Below the pieces are notes generated by a model. The model worked only from the letters and a program-made list of their open reading frames with translations, was not told the DNA's origin and made no database searches. This document shows positions 54,072 to 63,284 of a stretch of 64,000 nt of DNA, in pieces. The translations under genes were made by a program, and so were the position numbers. The stretch's first letter is position 1; every line of letters starts with the position of its first letter. The DNA is from Cupriavidus sp. EM10 (lineage in GTDB: Bacteria; Pseudomonadota; Gammaproteobacteria; Burkholderiales; Burkholderiaceae). The DNA lies in assembly GCF_018729255.1 (NCBI RefSeq), contig NZ_CP076060.1, positions 372,001-436,000 of the forward strand, in the 5' to 3' direction.

Positions 54072-55475
54072 ATGTCACGGATCTACGATCGCGCCGAACC
54101 CGAAATGCCCCGTACCGCCGATGAGCCTGACGCGTCCGATGCACCGGACGCGCGCCGGGAACCGGCGGACGCTCCGACGTCGCCGCAGACGCCTGCCGCC
54201 GGCCTGCCCGGGTCCGTGCACGAGCTGCGCGCCGCCAGCGCCCACGCCAAGGCCAGGCTGATGCACTGGGTACGCCGGCGCGGCAGCCCGGTGCCCGGCA
54301 ACCTGGTCGATCTGTTGCGCAACGGCCAGGAGTTCTTTCCCGCCCTGATCGCCGCCATCGACGCGGCGCAAGTCCACGTGGTGGTCGAAACGTACATCTA
54401 TGCCGACGACGACGTTGGCGCGCGCGTCGGCGATGCGCTGATTGGTGCGGCGCAGCGTGGCGTCGACGTCCGGCTGGTGGTCGACGGCTTTGGCGCCGGC
54501 GACATGCCGGTGGCCCTGCAGGACAGGCTCCGGGCTGGCGGCGTCGTGCTGGAAATCTACCGGCCGCTGCGCGGGTTCAAGTTCGCGCGGCGCCACCTGC
54601 GGCGGCTCCATCGAAAAATCGCCGTGATCGACGGCAAGGTGGCGTTCGTGGGCGGCATCAATATCATCGACGACCACAACCACGGGCCGATCGAACTGCC
54701 TGAATTGGGGCCACGCTACGACTTCGCGGTGCGCGTGAGGGGGCCGCTGGTGGCGCAGATCGCGCTGGCGTCGGCCCGGCTGTGGTTTCGCATCGCCCAA
54801 CGGCGCGGTCTGCGCGAGACCGCGAATGCGTTCGCGGAGGTGGAGACGCTGACGCGCGGCGCGCGGCTGGCACGGAGCGATGTGCAGCCCCACGGTGTGC
54901 CCGCGGCCTTGCTGATGCGCGACAACCTGCGCAATCGCCGTACCATCGAGCGGGAATACCTGTACGCGCTGGGCTCGGCGCGCCGCGACGTGATCCTGGC
55001 CAACGCCTACTTCCTGCCCGGCCACAAGATGCGCCGCGCGCTGCTGGCCTGCCGCGAGCGCGGCGTGCGCGTGCGGCTGCTGCTGCAGGGCATGGTGGAA
55101 TACCGGCTCCAGCACTACGCCACCCACGCGCTCTATGCGCGGCTGCTGGAGGCGGGTGTCGAAATCTACGAGTACGAGGAAAGCTTCCTGCATGCCAAGG
55201 TGGCGGTGGTCGACGACACGTGGGCCACGGTGGGGTCCAGCAACATGGACCCCTTCAGCCTGCTGCTGGCGCGCGAGGCCAACGTGGCTGTCTATGACGC
55301 CGCGTTCGCCGATACGCTGCGCGCCCGGCTGGAACGCGCGATGGAGCAACGCAGCGCGCGAGTGATGCCGGAGGTGCATGCCCGCCTGCCGCGTTTGCGG
55401 CGGTTTGCCAACTGGGCGGCCTACTACGTGTTGCGTCTCGGCGTCGTCATTGCCGGGGTGACGGGGCGCTACTGA
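54072..55475 (+). CDS. clsB: Phospholipase D-family cardiolipin synthase ClsB
   Basis: The 467-residue product has two HKD motifs, HRKIAVIDGKVAFVGGINI (about residues 179-197) and HAKVAVVDDTWATVGSSN (about 373-390), the catalytic pair of phospholipase D enzymes. It lacks long N-terminal membrane segments, as in ClsB. The disordered N-terminus (about 1-60) is acidic and Pro-rich. The enzyme joins phosphatidylglycerol molecules, or PG and PE, into cardiolipin at the membrane. The ATG at 54072 is chosen over upstream in-frame codons because they lack a ribosome site. Confidence 0.87.
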   Translation: MSRIYDRAEPEMPRTADEPDASDAPDARREPADAPTSPQTPAAGLPGSVHELRAASAHAKARLMHWVRRRGSPVPGNLVDLLRNGQEFFPALIAAIDAAQVHVVVETYIYADDDVGARVGDALIGAAQRGVDVRLVVDGFGAGDMPVALQDRLRAGGVVLEIYRPLRGFKFARRHLRRLHRKIAVIDGKVAFVGGINIIDDHNHGPIELPELGPRYDFAVRVRGPLVAQIALASARLWFRIAQRRGLRETANAFAEVETLTRGARLARSDVQPHGVPAALLMRDNLRNRRTIEREYLYALGSARRDVILANAYFLPGHKMRRALLACRERGVRVRLLLQGMVEYRLQHYATHALYARLLEAGVEIYEYEESFLHAKVAVVDDTWATVGSSNMDPFSLLLAREANVAVYDAAFADTLRARLERAMEQRSARVMPEVHARLPRLRRFANWAAYYVLRLGVVIAGVTGRY

Positions 55476-55813
55476 GGCGCCGGCAACGCGTCGCACGGTA
55501 ACATGTTGCCTTGCCGCAGCATCGCCACGCCGCGTAGCGTGCATCCGCGAGCCCATGCGGTTTGCAAGCCGTTGCTGCAATGCGCCGCCACGCGCGCCCA
55601 TGCCGGGCCGCGCAGCGCCGCGTGTTTAGAAACACGGGTCTAATTAAATACTTGATGCCAGTCGGCCTCGCCAGAATAATCTGAACGACCGTTCTTTTTT
55701 GGCTTAGACTTCGTGCAATTGCGACGGCGGTTTGCCGTCGCGGCGCCTGCCGGAAGCAGCGTCAAGCCAGTAAACAGCATCCGCGGGATGCTGCAGAGAA
55801 CGGAGAGAAAACC
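55476..55813 (+). promoter_or_regulatory. Promoter region and structured leader of the fad-type TetR gene
   Basis: No gene is seen in these 338 bp. A promoter lies at 55652-55680: TTGATG, 17-bp spacer, AATAAT. Downstream are an operator-like palindrome (55683-55694) and two perfect 8-bp hairpins: GCGACGGC/GCCGTCGC (55721-55741) and CAGCATCC/GGATGCTG (55775-55793). The leader would be about 127 bases long. The first 170 bp of the gap show nothing recognisable. Confidence 0.6.
55683..55694. promoter_or_regulatory. Candidate TetR operator at the transcription start
   Basis: GAACG-AC-CGTTC is an inverted repeat with 5-bp arms. It begins 3 bp after the -10 box, so it covers the expected start site near 55687. 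This suits autorepression. A degenerate version, CAACGGTCGCAC, lies at 56464-56475 upstream of the acyl-CoA dehydrogenase gene. Confidence 0.5.
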
Positions 55814-56452
55814 ATGCGACACCAGTCAGTTCGTCTTGAATCCGCCGCCGCGCCCACGCCCTTGCGAAAGGGTGAGATGACGCGCGTGGCGATTCTCGAT
55901 GCCGCACTGGAACTGTCGTCCCGCGACGGGCTGGAAGGGCTGACCATCGGCCTGCTCGCGGAACGCATGCAGATGAGCAAGAGCGGCGTGTTCGCGCATT
56001 TTGGTTCGCGCGAAGACCTGCAGGTGGAAGTGGTGCGCGAGTATCACCGGCGGTTCGAGCAGGAGGTGTTCTACCCCTCGCTGCAGGAACCGCGCGGTCT
56101 GCCTCGCCTGTGGTCGATGGTGCGGCGCTGGATGGAAAAGCGCATCCAGGAAGTGACCACGGGTTGCATCTACATCAGCGGGGCGGTCGAGTACGACGAC
56201 CGCGCGGAAAGCCCGGTACGTGACGAGCTGGTCAAGAGCGTCACGATCTGGCGGGCCGCGCTGTTGCGTGCGGTGGACCAGGCCAGGGAAGAGGGGCACC
56301 TGCGCGCGGACTGCGATCCGCGCCTGATGCTGTTCGAAATGTACAGCCTTGAACTAGGCTTGCATCACGACGCCCGTTTCCTGCGCCTGCCGGACAGTGC
56401 CGAACTTGCCATGGTCGCGCTCAACAAGCTGATTCAGTCTTACCGAACCTGA
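55814..56452 (+). CDS. TetR/AcrR-family regulator of the beta-oxidation cluster
   Basis: The 212-residue product has a TetR helix-turn-helix at about residues 22-68 (LTIGLLAERMQMSKSGVFAHF) and an alpha-helical ligand domain. It is transcribed toward an acyl-CoA dehydrogenase gene 90 bp downstream and is the obvious local regulator. Related TetR proteins sense acyl-CoAs. The promoter carries a palindrome at +1, suggesting autorepression. The start ATG follows ACGGAGAG. Confidence 0.85.
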   Translation: MRHQSVRLESAAAPTPLRKGEMTRVAILDAALELSSRDGLEGLTIGLLAERMQMSKSGVFAHFGSREDLQVEVVREYHRRFEQEVFYPSLQEPRGLPRLWSMVRRWMEKRIQEVTTGCIYISGAVEYDDRAESPVRDELVKSVTIWRAALLRAVDQAREEGHLRADCDPRLMLFEMYSLELGLHHDARFLRLPDSAELAMVALNKLIQSYRT

Positions 56453-56542
56453 GCCGCCCCGGGCAACGGTCGCACGCGTCCCCTCCAGGGCGTGCGGCAT
56501 GCGCGTGTGGCGGCCACTAAGCAAACCTCCAAGGAGTCTTTG

Positions 56543-58330
56543 ATGGGCCAGTACACCGCACCGTTGCGCGACATGCAGTTCGTTCTCCACGAACTGCTCG
56601 GCGCAGAAGCCGAACTCAAGGCGATGCCGCAACACGCGGACATCGACGCGGACACCATCAACCAGGTTATCGAGGAAGCCGGCAAGTTCTGCGCGGACGT
56701 GGTGTTCCCGCTGAACCAGCCCGGCGACCGCGAAGGCTGCACCTACGTCGGCGACGGCGTGGTGCGCGCTCCGAAGGGCTTCAAGGAAGCCTACCAGCAG
56801 TACGTCGAGGCCGGCTGGCCCGCGCTGGCCTGCGACCCCGAGTTCGGCGGCCAGGGCCTGCCGATCATCGTCAACAACGCGCTGTACGAAATGCTGAACT
56901 CGGCCGGCCAGGCCTGGACGATGTACCCGGGCCTGTCGCACGGCGCCTACGAGGCGCTGCACGCGCACGGCACGCCGGAACTGAAGCAGGCCTACCTGCC
57001 CAAGCTGGTGTCGGGCGTGTGGACCGGCACGATGTGCCTGACCGAGCCGCACTGCGGCACCGACCTGGGCATCCTGCGCTCGAAGGCCGAACCCCAGGCC
57101 GACGGCTCGTACGCGATCACGGGCACCAAGATCTTCATCTCGGCCGGCGAACACGACCTGGCCGAAAACATCATCCACCTGGTACTGGCGCGCCTGCCGG
57201 ACGCCCCGCAGGGCACCAAGGGCATCTCGCTGTTCGTGGTGCCGAAGTTCATCCCCGACGCCAACGGCAATCCGGGCGAGCGCAACGGCATCCAGTGCGG
57301 CTCGATCGAGCACAAGATGGGCATCCACGGCAACGCCACCTGCGTGATGAACCTGGACGGCGCGCGCGGCTGGCTGGTCGGCGAGGCCAACAAGGGCCTG
57401 AACGCGATGTTCGTGATGATGAACGCGGCCCGCCTGGGCGTGGGCGCGCAGGGCCTGGGCCTGACCGAAGTGGCCTACCAGAACTCGCTGGCCTACGCGA
57501 AGGATCGCCTGCAGATGCGCGCGCTGACGGGCCCGAAGGCGCCCGAGAAGGCGGCCGACCCGATCATCGTGCATCCGGACGTGCGCCGCATGCTGCTGAC
57601 GCAGAAGGCCTACGCCGAAGGCGGCCGCGCGTTCAGCTACTGGACCGCGCTGCAGATCGACCGCGAGCTGTCGCATCCGGACGCGGCCGTGCGCAAGGAA
57701 GCCGGTGACCTGGTGGCGCTGCTGACGCCGGTGATCAAGGCCTTCCTGACGGACAACGCCTTCACGTCGACCAACGAGGGCATGCAGGTGTTCGGCGGCC
57801 ACGGCTACATCTCCGAATGGGGCATGGAGCAGTACGTGCGCGACGCCCGCATCAATATGATCTACGAAGGTACCAACACGATCCAGTCACTGGACCTGCT
57901 GGGCCGCAAGATCCTGGGCGACATGGGCGCCAAGCTGAAGGCCTTCGGCAAGATCGTGCAGCAGTTCGTCGAGGAAGAGGGCACCAACGAAGCCATGCAG
58001 GAGTTCGTGAACCCGCTGGCCGACATCGGCGACAAGGTGCAGAAGCTCACGATGGAAATCGGCATGAAGGCGATGGGCAACCCCGACGAAGTGGGCGCCG
58101 CCGCCGTGCCGTACCTGCGCGTGGTGGGTCACCTTGTGTTCTCGTACTTCTGGGCCCGCATGGCAAAGATCGCGCTGGAAAAGCAGGGCAGCGGCGACAA
58201 GTTCTATGTCAGCAAGCTGGCCACGGCGCGCTTCTACTTTGCCAAGCTGTTGCCGGAAACCGCCGCCGAGATCCGCAAGGCGCGCGCCGGCTCGGCCACG
58301 CTGATGGCGCTGGACGCCGATCTGTTCTGA
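56543..58330 (+). CDS. Acyl-CoA dehydrogenase (FadE/DmdC-type, C-terminal extension)
   Basis: The 595-residue flavoprotein has the acyl-CoA dehydrogenase core: MCLTEPHCGTDLG (about residues 161-173), VFGGHGYISEWGMEQYVRDA (FAD/ETF region) and the catalytic Glu in INMIYEGTNTIQ (about 437-448). A C-terminal extension of about 120 residues is typical of the long-chain and DmdC-like groups. It makes the trans-2-enoyl-CoA in the first step of beta-oxidation. The ATG at 56543 follows AAGGAGTC. A composite REP-like repeat separates it from the next gene. Confidence 0.9.
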   Translation: MGQYTAPLRDMQFVLHELLGAEAELKAMPQHADIDADTINQVIEEAGKFCADVVFPLNQPGDREGCTYVGDGVVRAPKGFKEAYQQYVEAGWPALACDPEFGGQGLPIIVNNALYEMLNSAGQAWTMYPGLSHGAYEALHAHGTPELKQAYLPKLVSGVWTGTMCLTEPHCGTDLGILRSKAEPQADGSYAITGTKIFISAGEHDLAENIIHLVLARLPDAPQGTKGISLFVVPKFIPDANGNPGERNGIQCGSIEHKMGIHGNATCVMNLDGARGWLVGEANKGLNAMFVMMNAARLGVGAQGLGLTEVAYQNSLAYAKDRLQMRALTGPKAPEKAADPIIVHPDVRRMLLTQKAYAEGGRAFSYWTALQIDRELSHPDAAVRKEAGDLVALLTPVIKAFLTDNAFTSTNEGMQVFGGHGYISEWGMEQYVRDARINMIYEGTNTIQSLDLLGRKILGDMGAKLKAFGKIVQQFVEEEGTNEAMQEFVNPLADIGDKVQKLTMEIGMKAMGNPDEVGAAAVPYLRVVGHLVFSYFWARMAKIALEKQGSGDKFYVSKLATARFYFAKLLPETAAEIRKARAGSATLMALDADLF

Positions 58331-58349
58331 TTTGGATCCCTGGGGGGAT

Positions 58350-58470
58350 CCCCTCTCCCGCGTGCGGGAGAGGGGCGGGGGTGAGGGCAAGACGGTTCAA
58401 ATGGCGACCATCGCATCTTGAGAGCCTTGCCCTCACCCCCAACCCCTCTCCCATTGCATGGGAGAGGGAA
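58350..58470. repeat. REP-like inverted doublet (BIME-like)
   Basis: Two palindromes face each other as in the element at 25236. The first is CCCCTCTCCCGC/GCGGGAGAGGGG (58350-58375) followed by CGGGGGTGAGGGC. The complement GCCCTCACCCCC then precedes CCCCTCTCCCA/TGGGAGAGGG (about 58443-58468). The central insert is about 45 bp. It lies inside the beta-oxidation cluster. Confidence 0.78.
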
Positions 58471-58529
58471 GAAAACCGACAGGGCTTCACATCATCTTCT
58501 TCAATACGCTCACTAGCCAAGGAGCGCGC

Positions 58530-60955
58530 ATGTCCAATTTCATCGTCAAGAAAGTCGCCGTGCTGGGTGCTGGCGTCATGGGGGCGCAGATTGCCGCCCA
58601 CCTGATCAACGCCCGCGTGCCCGTGGTGCTGTTCGACCTGCCGGCCAAGGAAGGCCCGAAGAACGGCATCGCCACCCGCGCCATCGAGAACCTCAAGAAG
58701 CTGTCGCCAGCGCCGCTGGGCATCAAGGACGAAGCGGGCCTGATTCGTGCGGCCAACTACGAGGACGATATCGAGCTGCTCAAGGAATGCGACGTGGTGA
58801 TCGAGGCGATCGCCGAGCGCATGGACTGGAAGCACGACCTCTACAAGAAGGTGGCCCGCACCTGGCCCCGAACGCGATCTTCGCAACGAATACCTCGGGT
58901 CTGTCGATCACGTCGCTGTCCGATGGCTTCGACGCCGACCTGAAAGCGCGCTTCTGCGGCGTGCACTTCTTCAATCCGCCGCGCTACATGCACCTGGTGG
59001 AGCTGATCCCGACCGCCACGACGAAGCCGGAGATCCTGGACCGCCTGGAATCGTTCCTGACCACCACGCTCGGCAAGGGCGTGGTGCGCGCCAAGGACAC
59101 GCCGAACTTCATCGCCAACCGCGTGGGGATTTTCTCGATCCTGGCCGTGTTCGCGGAAGCCGAGAAGTACGGCATCCCGTTCGACGTCGTCGACGACCTG
59201 ACCGGCACCAAGCTGGGTCGCGCAAAGTCGGCCACGTTCCGCACCGCCGACGTGGTGGGCCTGGACACCATGGCGCACGTGATCAAGACGATGCAGGACG
59301 GCCTGGGCGGCGACCCGTTCGCGGCCGTCTACAAGACGCCGGCCGTGCTGAAGGGCCTGGTCGACGCGGGCGCGCTGGGCCAGAAGACCGGCGCCGGCTT
59401 CTACAAGAAGGAAGGCAAGGCCATCAAGGTGCTGGACGCCAAGACCGGCCAGTACGTGGATTCGGGCAAGAAGGCCGACGAGATCGTCGTGCGCATCCTG
59501 AAGAAAGACCCGGCCGAGCGCATCAAGCTGCTGCGTGAATCGACCAACCCGCAGGCGCAGTTCCTGTGGGCGGTGTTCCGCGACGTGTTCCACTACATCG
59601 GCGTGTACCTGGAGCAGATTGCCGGCTCCGCCGCCGACGTCGACCTGGCCATCCGCTGGGGCTTCGGCTGGAATTCGGGTCCGTTCGAGGACTGGCAGGC
59701 CGCCGGCTGGACGCAGGTGGCGCAGTGGGTCAAGGAAGACATCGACGCAGGCAAGGCGCTCGCCAACGTGCCGCTGCCGGCCTGGGTGCTGGAAGGCGCC
59801 GTGCCTGACCAGGGTGGCGTGCATTCGGCGCAAGGCTCGTGGTCGCCGGCGACCAGCAGCTTCGTCAAGCGCGCCGCGCTGCCGGTGTACGAGCGCCAGG
59901 TGTTCCGTGCCGCGATCAAGGGCACCGACGCCGCGGATCCACGAAAGGCCGGCAAGACCATCGAAGAGAACGACGGTGCGCGCATCTGGACCAGCGAAGG
60001 CGCCGACGATGTGCTGATCATCTCGTTCAAGGGCAAGATGAACACGATCGGGCCGGACGTGCTCGACACCATCACGCGTGCCGTGGACCTGGCCGAAGCC
60101 GGCTACAAGGGCCTGGTGGTATGGCAGCCGACGTCGCTGCAGCTGGGCGCGCCGGGCGGTCCGTTCTCGGCCGGTGCCAATCTGGAAGCCGCCATGCCGG
60201 CGTTCATGATGGGCGGTGCCAAGGGCATCGAGCCGTTCGTGAAGAAGTTCCAGGACACCATGATGCGCGTGAAGTACGCGGCCGTGCCGGTGGTGCCGGC
60301 CGTGTCGGGGATCGCGCTGGGCGGTGGCTGCGAGCTGATGCTGCATTCGGCCAGGCGCGTGGTGGCGATGGAAAGCTACGTGGGCCTGGTCGAAGTGGGC
60401 GTGGGCCTGGTGCCGGCCGGCGGCGGCCTGAAGGAAGCCGCCATCGCGGCGGCCAAGGCTGCGCAGGCCGCAGGCAGCACGAACTACCTGAACTTCGTCA
60501 CCAACCGCTTCCAGGCGGCGGCGATGGCCAAGGTGTCGACCTCGGCGCTGGACGCGCAGAAGATCGGCTACGTGCAACCGACCGACACCATCGTCTACAA
60601 CGTGCACGAACTGCTGTACGTGGCACAGGGTGAAGTGCGCGCGCTGGCCAATGCCGGCTATCGCGCGCCGCTGCCGGGCCAGCTGATTCCGGTGGCTGGC
60701 CGCTCGGGCATCGCCACGATCAAGGCGTCGCTGGTGAACATGCGCGACGGCAACTTCATCTCGGCGCACGACTTCCTGATCGCGACGCGCATTGCCGAAG
60801 TGGTGTGCGGCGGCGACGTGGAGGCGGGCTCGCTGGTCAGCGAGGACTGGCTGCTGGCGCTGGAACGCAAGGCGTTCATCGACTTGCTGGGCAACGGCAA
60901 GACGCAGGAGCGCATCATGGGCATGCTGCAGACGGGCAAGCCGGTGCGCAACTAA
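58530..60955 (+). pseudogene. FadB-type 3-hydroxyacyl-CoA dehydrogenase/enoyl-CoA hydratase, frameshifted
   Basis: The N-terminal NAD-binding domain (VAVLGAGVMGAQIAAHL, about residues 9-25) reads to KKVA, then the frame breaks. One extra C in the run of three at 58855-58857 restores KVAPHLAPNAIFATNTSGL and a protein of about 808 residues. The C-terminal 3HCDH domain and a later enoyl-CoA hydratase domain (GPFSAGANLEAAM, ALGGGCELMLHS) follow. The order (dehydrogenase first, hydratase last) matches FadN-like enzymes. It hydrates enoyl-CoA and oxidises the 3-hydroxyacyl product. A base-calling error is more likely than true loss, since the rest is intact. Confidence 0.85.
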
Positions 60956-60978
60956 TCCGCCAACGAGGAATAGACATC

Positions 60979-62175
60979 ATGAAACAACTGCAAGACGCCT
61001 ACATCGTTGCGGCTACCCGTTCGCCGATTGGCAAGGCTCCGAAGGGCGCCTTCAAGAACACCCGTCCGGACGACCTGCTGGCCACCATCCTGAAGGCCGC
61101 CGTGGCCCAGGTGCCGGGCCTGGACCCGGCGCTGATCGAGGATGCGATTGTCGGCTGCGCGATTCCCGAAGCGCAGCAGGGCCTGAACGTGGCTCGCATC
61201 GGCGCACTGCTGGCCGGCCTGCCCAACACCGTGGGCGGCATCACGGTGAACCGCTTCTGCGCCTCTGGCCTGTCGGCCGTGGCCATGGCGGCCGACCGCA
61301 TCCGCGTGGGCGAGTCCGACGTGATGATCGCCGCCGGCGTGGAATCGATGAGCATGGTGCCGATGATGGGCAACTCGCCGTCGATGTCGCCGTCGATCTT
61401 CGAGCGCGACGAGAACGTGGGCATTGCCTACGGCATGGGCCTGACCGCCGAAAAGGTGGCCACGCAATGGCAGGTCAGCCGCGAAGACCAGGACGCGTTT
61501 TCGCTGGCCTCGCACCAGAAGGCCATCGCCGCGCAGCAGGCCGGCGAGTTCGCCGACGAGATTACCCCGATTGAGGTAGTCGAGAAGTTTCCGGACCTGG
61601 CCACTGGCCAGGTGAGCGTCAAGACGCGTACTATCTCGCTGGACGAGGGCCCGCGCCCCGATACGTCGGTGGAAGGCCTGGGCAAGCTGCGTCCGGTGTT
61701 CGCCAACAAGGGAAGCGTGACGGCCGGCAACAGCTCGCAGACGTCGGATGGCGCCGGCGCGCTGATCCTGGTCTCGGAAAAGATCCTCAAGCAGTTCAAC
61801 CTGGTGCCGCTGGCCCGTTTCGTATCGTTCGCGGTGCGTGGCGTGCCGCCGGAGATCATGGGGATCGGCCCGAAGGCCGCGATTCCGGCCGCGCTGAAGG
61901 CCGGCGGCCTGACGCAGGACCAGATCGAGTGGATCGAGCTGAACGAGGCGTTTGCCGCGCAGTCGCTGGCGGTGATGCGTGACCTGGAACTCGATCCGGC
62001 CCGTGTGAACCGCATGGGCGGCGCGATTGCGTTGGGCCACCCGCTCGGCGCGACCGGCGCGATCCGTTCGGCCACCGTGGTGCACGCGCTGCGTCGCCAC
62101 AACCTGAAGTACGGCATGGTCACCATGTGCGTGGGAACGGGCATGGGCGCAGCGGGAATCTTCGAGCGCGTTTAA
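60979..62175 (+). CDS. fadA: Acetyl-CoA C-acyltransferase (FadA-type thiolase)
   Basis: The 398-residue thiolase has the nucleophile C94 in NRFCASGLSA, the active-site His in AIALGHPLGATGA (about residue 355) and the second Cys in TMCVGTGMGA (about 386). It splits 3-ketoacyl-CoA to acetyl-CoA and a shortened acyl-CoA. It follows the fadB-type gene by 23 bp with the ribosome site CGAGGAA, and the two would form the usual complex. Confidence 0.94.
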   Translation: MKQLQDAYIVAATRSPIGKAPKGAFKNTRPDDLLATILKAAVAQVPGLDPALIEDAIVGCAIPEAQQGLNVARIGALLAGLPNTVGGITVNRFCASGLSAVAMAADRIRVGESDVMIAAGVESMSMVPMMGNSPSMSPSIFERDENVGIAYGMGLTAEKVATQWQVSREDQDAFSLASHQKAIAAQQAGEFADEITPIEVVEKFPDLATGQVSVKTRTISLDEGPRPDTSVEGLGKLRPVFANKGSVTAGNSSQTSDGAGALILVSEKILKQFNLVPLARFVSFAVRGVPPEIMGIGPKAAIPAALKAGGLTQDQIEWIELNEAFAAQSLAVMRDLELDPARVNRMGGAIALGHPLGATGAIRSATVVHALRRHNLKYGMVTMCVGTGMGAAGIFERV

Positions 62176-62185
62176 ACGCGCCGCA

Positions 62186-62213
62186 GGGACGGCCCTTGGG
62201 TAAGGGCTGTCCC
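62186..62213. other. Strong hairpin between fadA and degV
   Basis: GGGACGGCCCTT and AAGGGCTGTCCC pair over 12 positions with one G-U wobble around GGGT. It starts 11 bp after the fadA stop. No U-tract follows, so it may be an mRNA-stability element or a terminator needing a factor. The degV start is 80 bp downstream. Confidence 0.55.
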
Positions 62214-62292
62214 GACCTTCGATCAGCTGAAGAAATGTATGGACACGAAGATGCCAACACGTTGACGCACTGACACGGAGGAGAACAACAAT

Positions 62293-63249
62293 ATGCAGGA
62301 GACCGCCATTCTGGCCGACGCGGCATGCGACATGCCGCGTGCGATGATGGACGCGCTGGGCGTCCGCACCATCCCTTTCCGCATCCGCGCCGGCGACCGC
62401 TTCGTGGTCGATACGCGCGACGAGATCGCGCTGCCTGATCTCTACCAGCAATACCTGGTGGGCAAGCAGGACCACTACGCCGAATCGATCCCGCTGCTCG
62501 AACGCGAGCTGGAAGACCATCTGCTGAAGAACGTGGTGGCCGGCTGCGACCGCGCCATCCTGCTGACGATTGCCAGCAGCCGCAGCAAGCTCTACGCAAA
62601 TGCCACCGGCGCGGTGGTGGGCACGGTGGCCCGCAGCTTCAAGCTGCGCAAGGACGCGGGGCGCAGCGGCCTGTTCGACCTGACCGTGATCGACACCGGC
62701 GCCATCGGGCCGGGCCAGGCGCTGATCGTGCGAGAGGCCGCCCGCATGCTGGCCGATGGCGCGAAGGCGTCGGCGGTGGTCGACGCGGTGGAAAACCGCC
62801 TGCGCGACGCCGCCCACATGTTCCTGATTCCCGACGAGCTGCTGTACATGTACACGCGCGCGAAGCACAAGGGCGAGAACAGCATCACGTGGAGCCGCTA
62901 CATGCTGGGCAGCGCGTTCAATATCCGCCCGGTCATCCGCATGCATCAGGGCGAGACCGAGGCGATCGCCAAGGTGCGCGGCGCCGAGGATGGCGTGCGC
63001 CGCCTGCTGGGCCATGTGGAAGCCTGCATCCGCGCCAAGTGCCTGCTGACGCCGTCGGTGGCCGCCGCCTACGCGGGAGACCTGGACGAGGTGGAATCGT
63101 GGCCGGCGTGGCAGTCGCTGGGCGAGACCGCCGCCCGATATGGCGTCGAGCTGATGCTGGCGCCAATGAGCCTGACCGTCGCGCTCAACGTGGGCGCCGG
63201 CGCGTTCGGCCTGAGTTACCTTTCCGACGCGCCGCCACCGTTCGTGTGA
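62293..63249 (+). CDS. DegV-family fatty acid-binding protein
   Basis: The 318-residue product has the DegV layout: an N-terminal ILADAACDMPRAMMDALGV (family motif D-S/A-x-C/D-L/M-P), IPLLERELEDHL and a C-terminal EDD-fold domain. DegV (FakB-like) proteins bind a fatty-acid carboxyl group; in Gram-positives they present it to the kinase FakA. Here it lies between a thiolase and an enoyl-CoA hydratase in a beta-oxidation cluster, suggesting carriage of fatty acids for degradation. No FakA-like gene is in this window. SD GGAGGAG lies 9 bp before the start. Confidence 0.83.
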   Translation: MQETAILADAACDMPRAMMDALGVRTIPFRIRAGDRFVVDTRDEIALPDLYQQYLVGKQDHYAESIPLLERELEDHLLKNVVAGCDRAILLTIASSRSKLYANATGAVVGTVARSFKLRKDAGRSGLFDLTVIDTGAIGPGQALIVREAARMLADGAKASAVVDAVENRLRDAAHMFLIPDELLYMYTRAKHKGENSITWSRYMLGSAFNIRPVIRMHQGETEAIAKVRGAEDGVRRLLGHVEACIRAKCLLTPSVAAAYAGDLDEVESWPAWQSLGETAARYGVELMLAPMSLTVALNVGAGAFGLSYLSDAPPPFV

Positions 63250-63284
63250 GCGGCCGTCTGCATCACGACCGAGACGAGGAAGAC

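Noticed and set aside
2875..58470. The CCCCTCTCCC palindromes as ordinary intrinsic terminators
   Set aside because: They are usually followed by GAAAA or GCAAAA, not by a T-run on the transcribed strand, and occur as inverted doublets.
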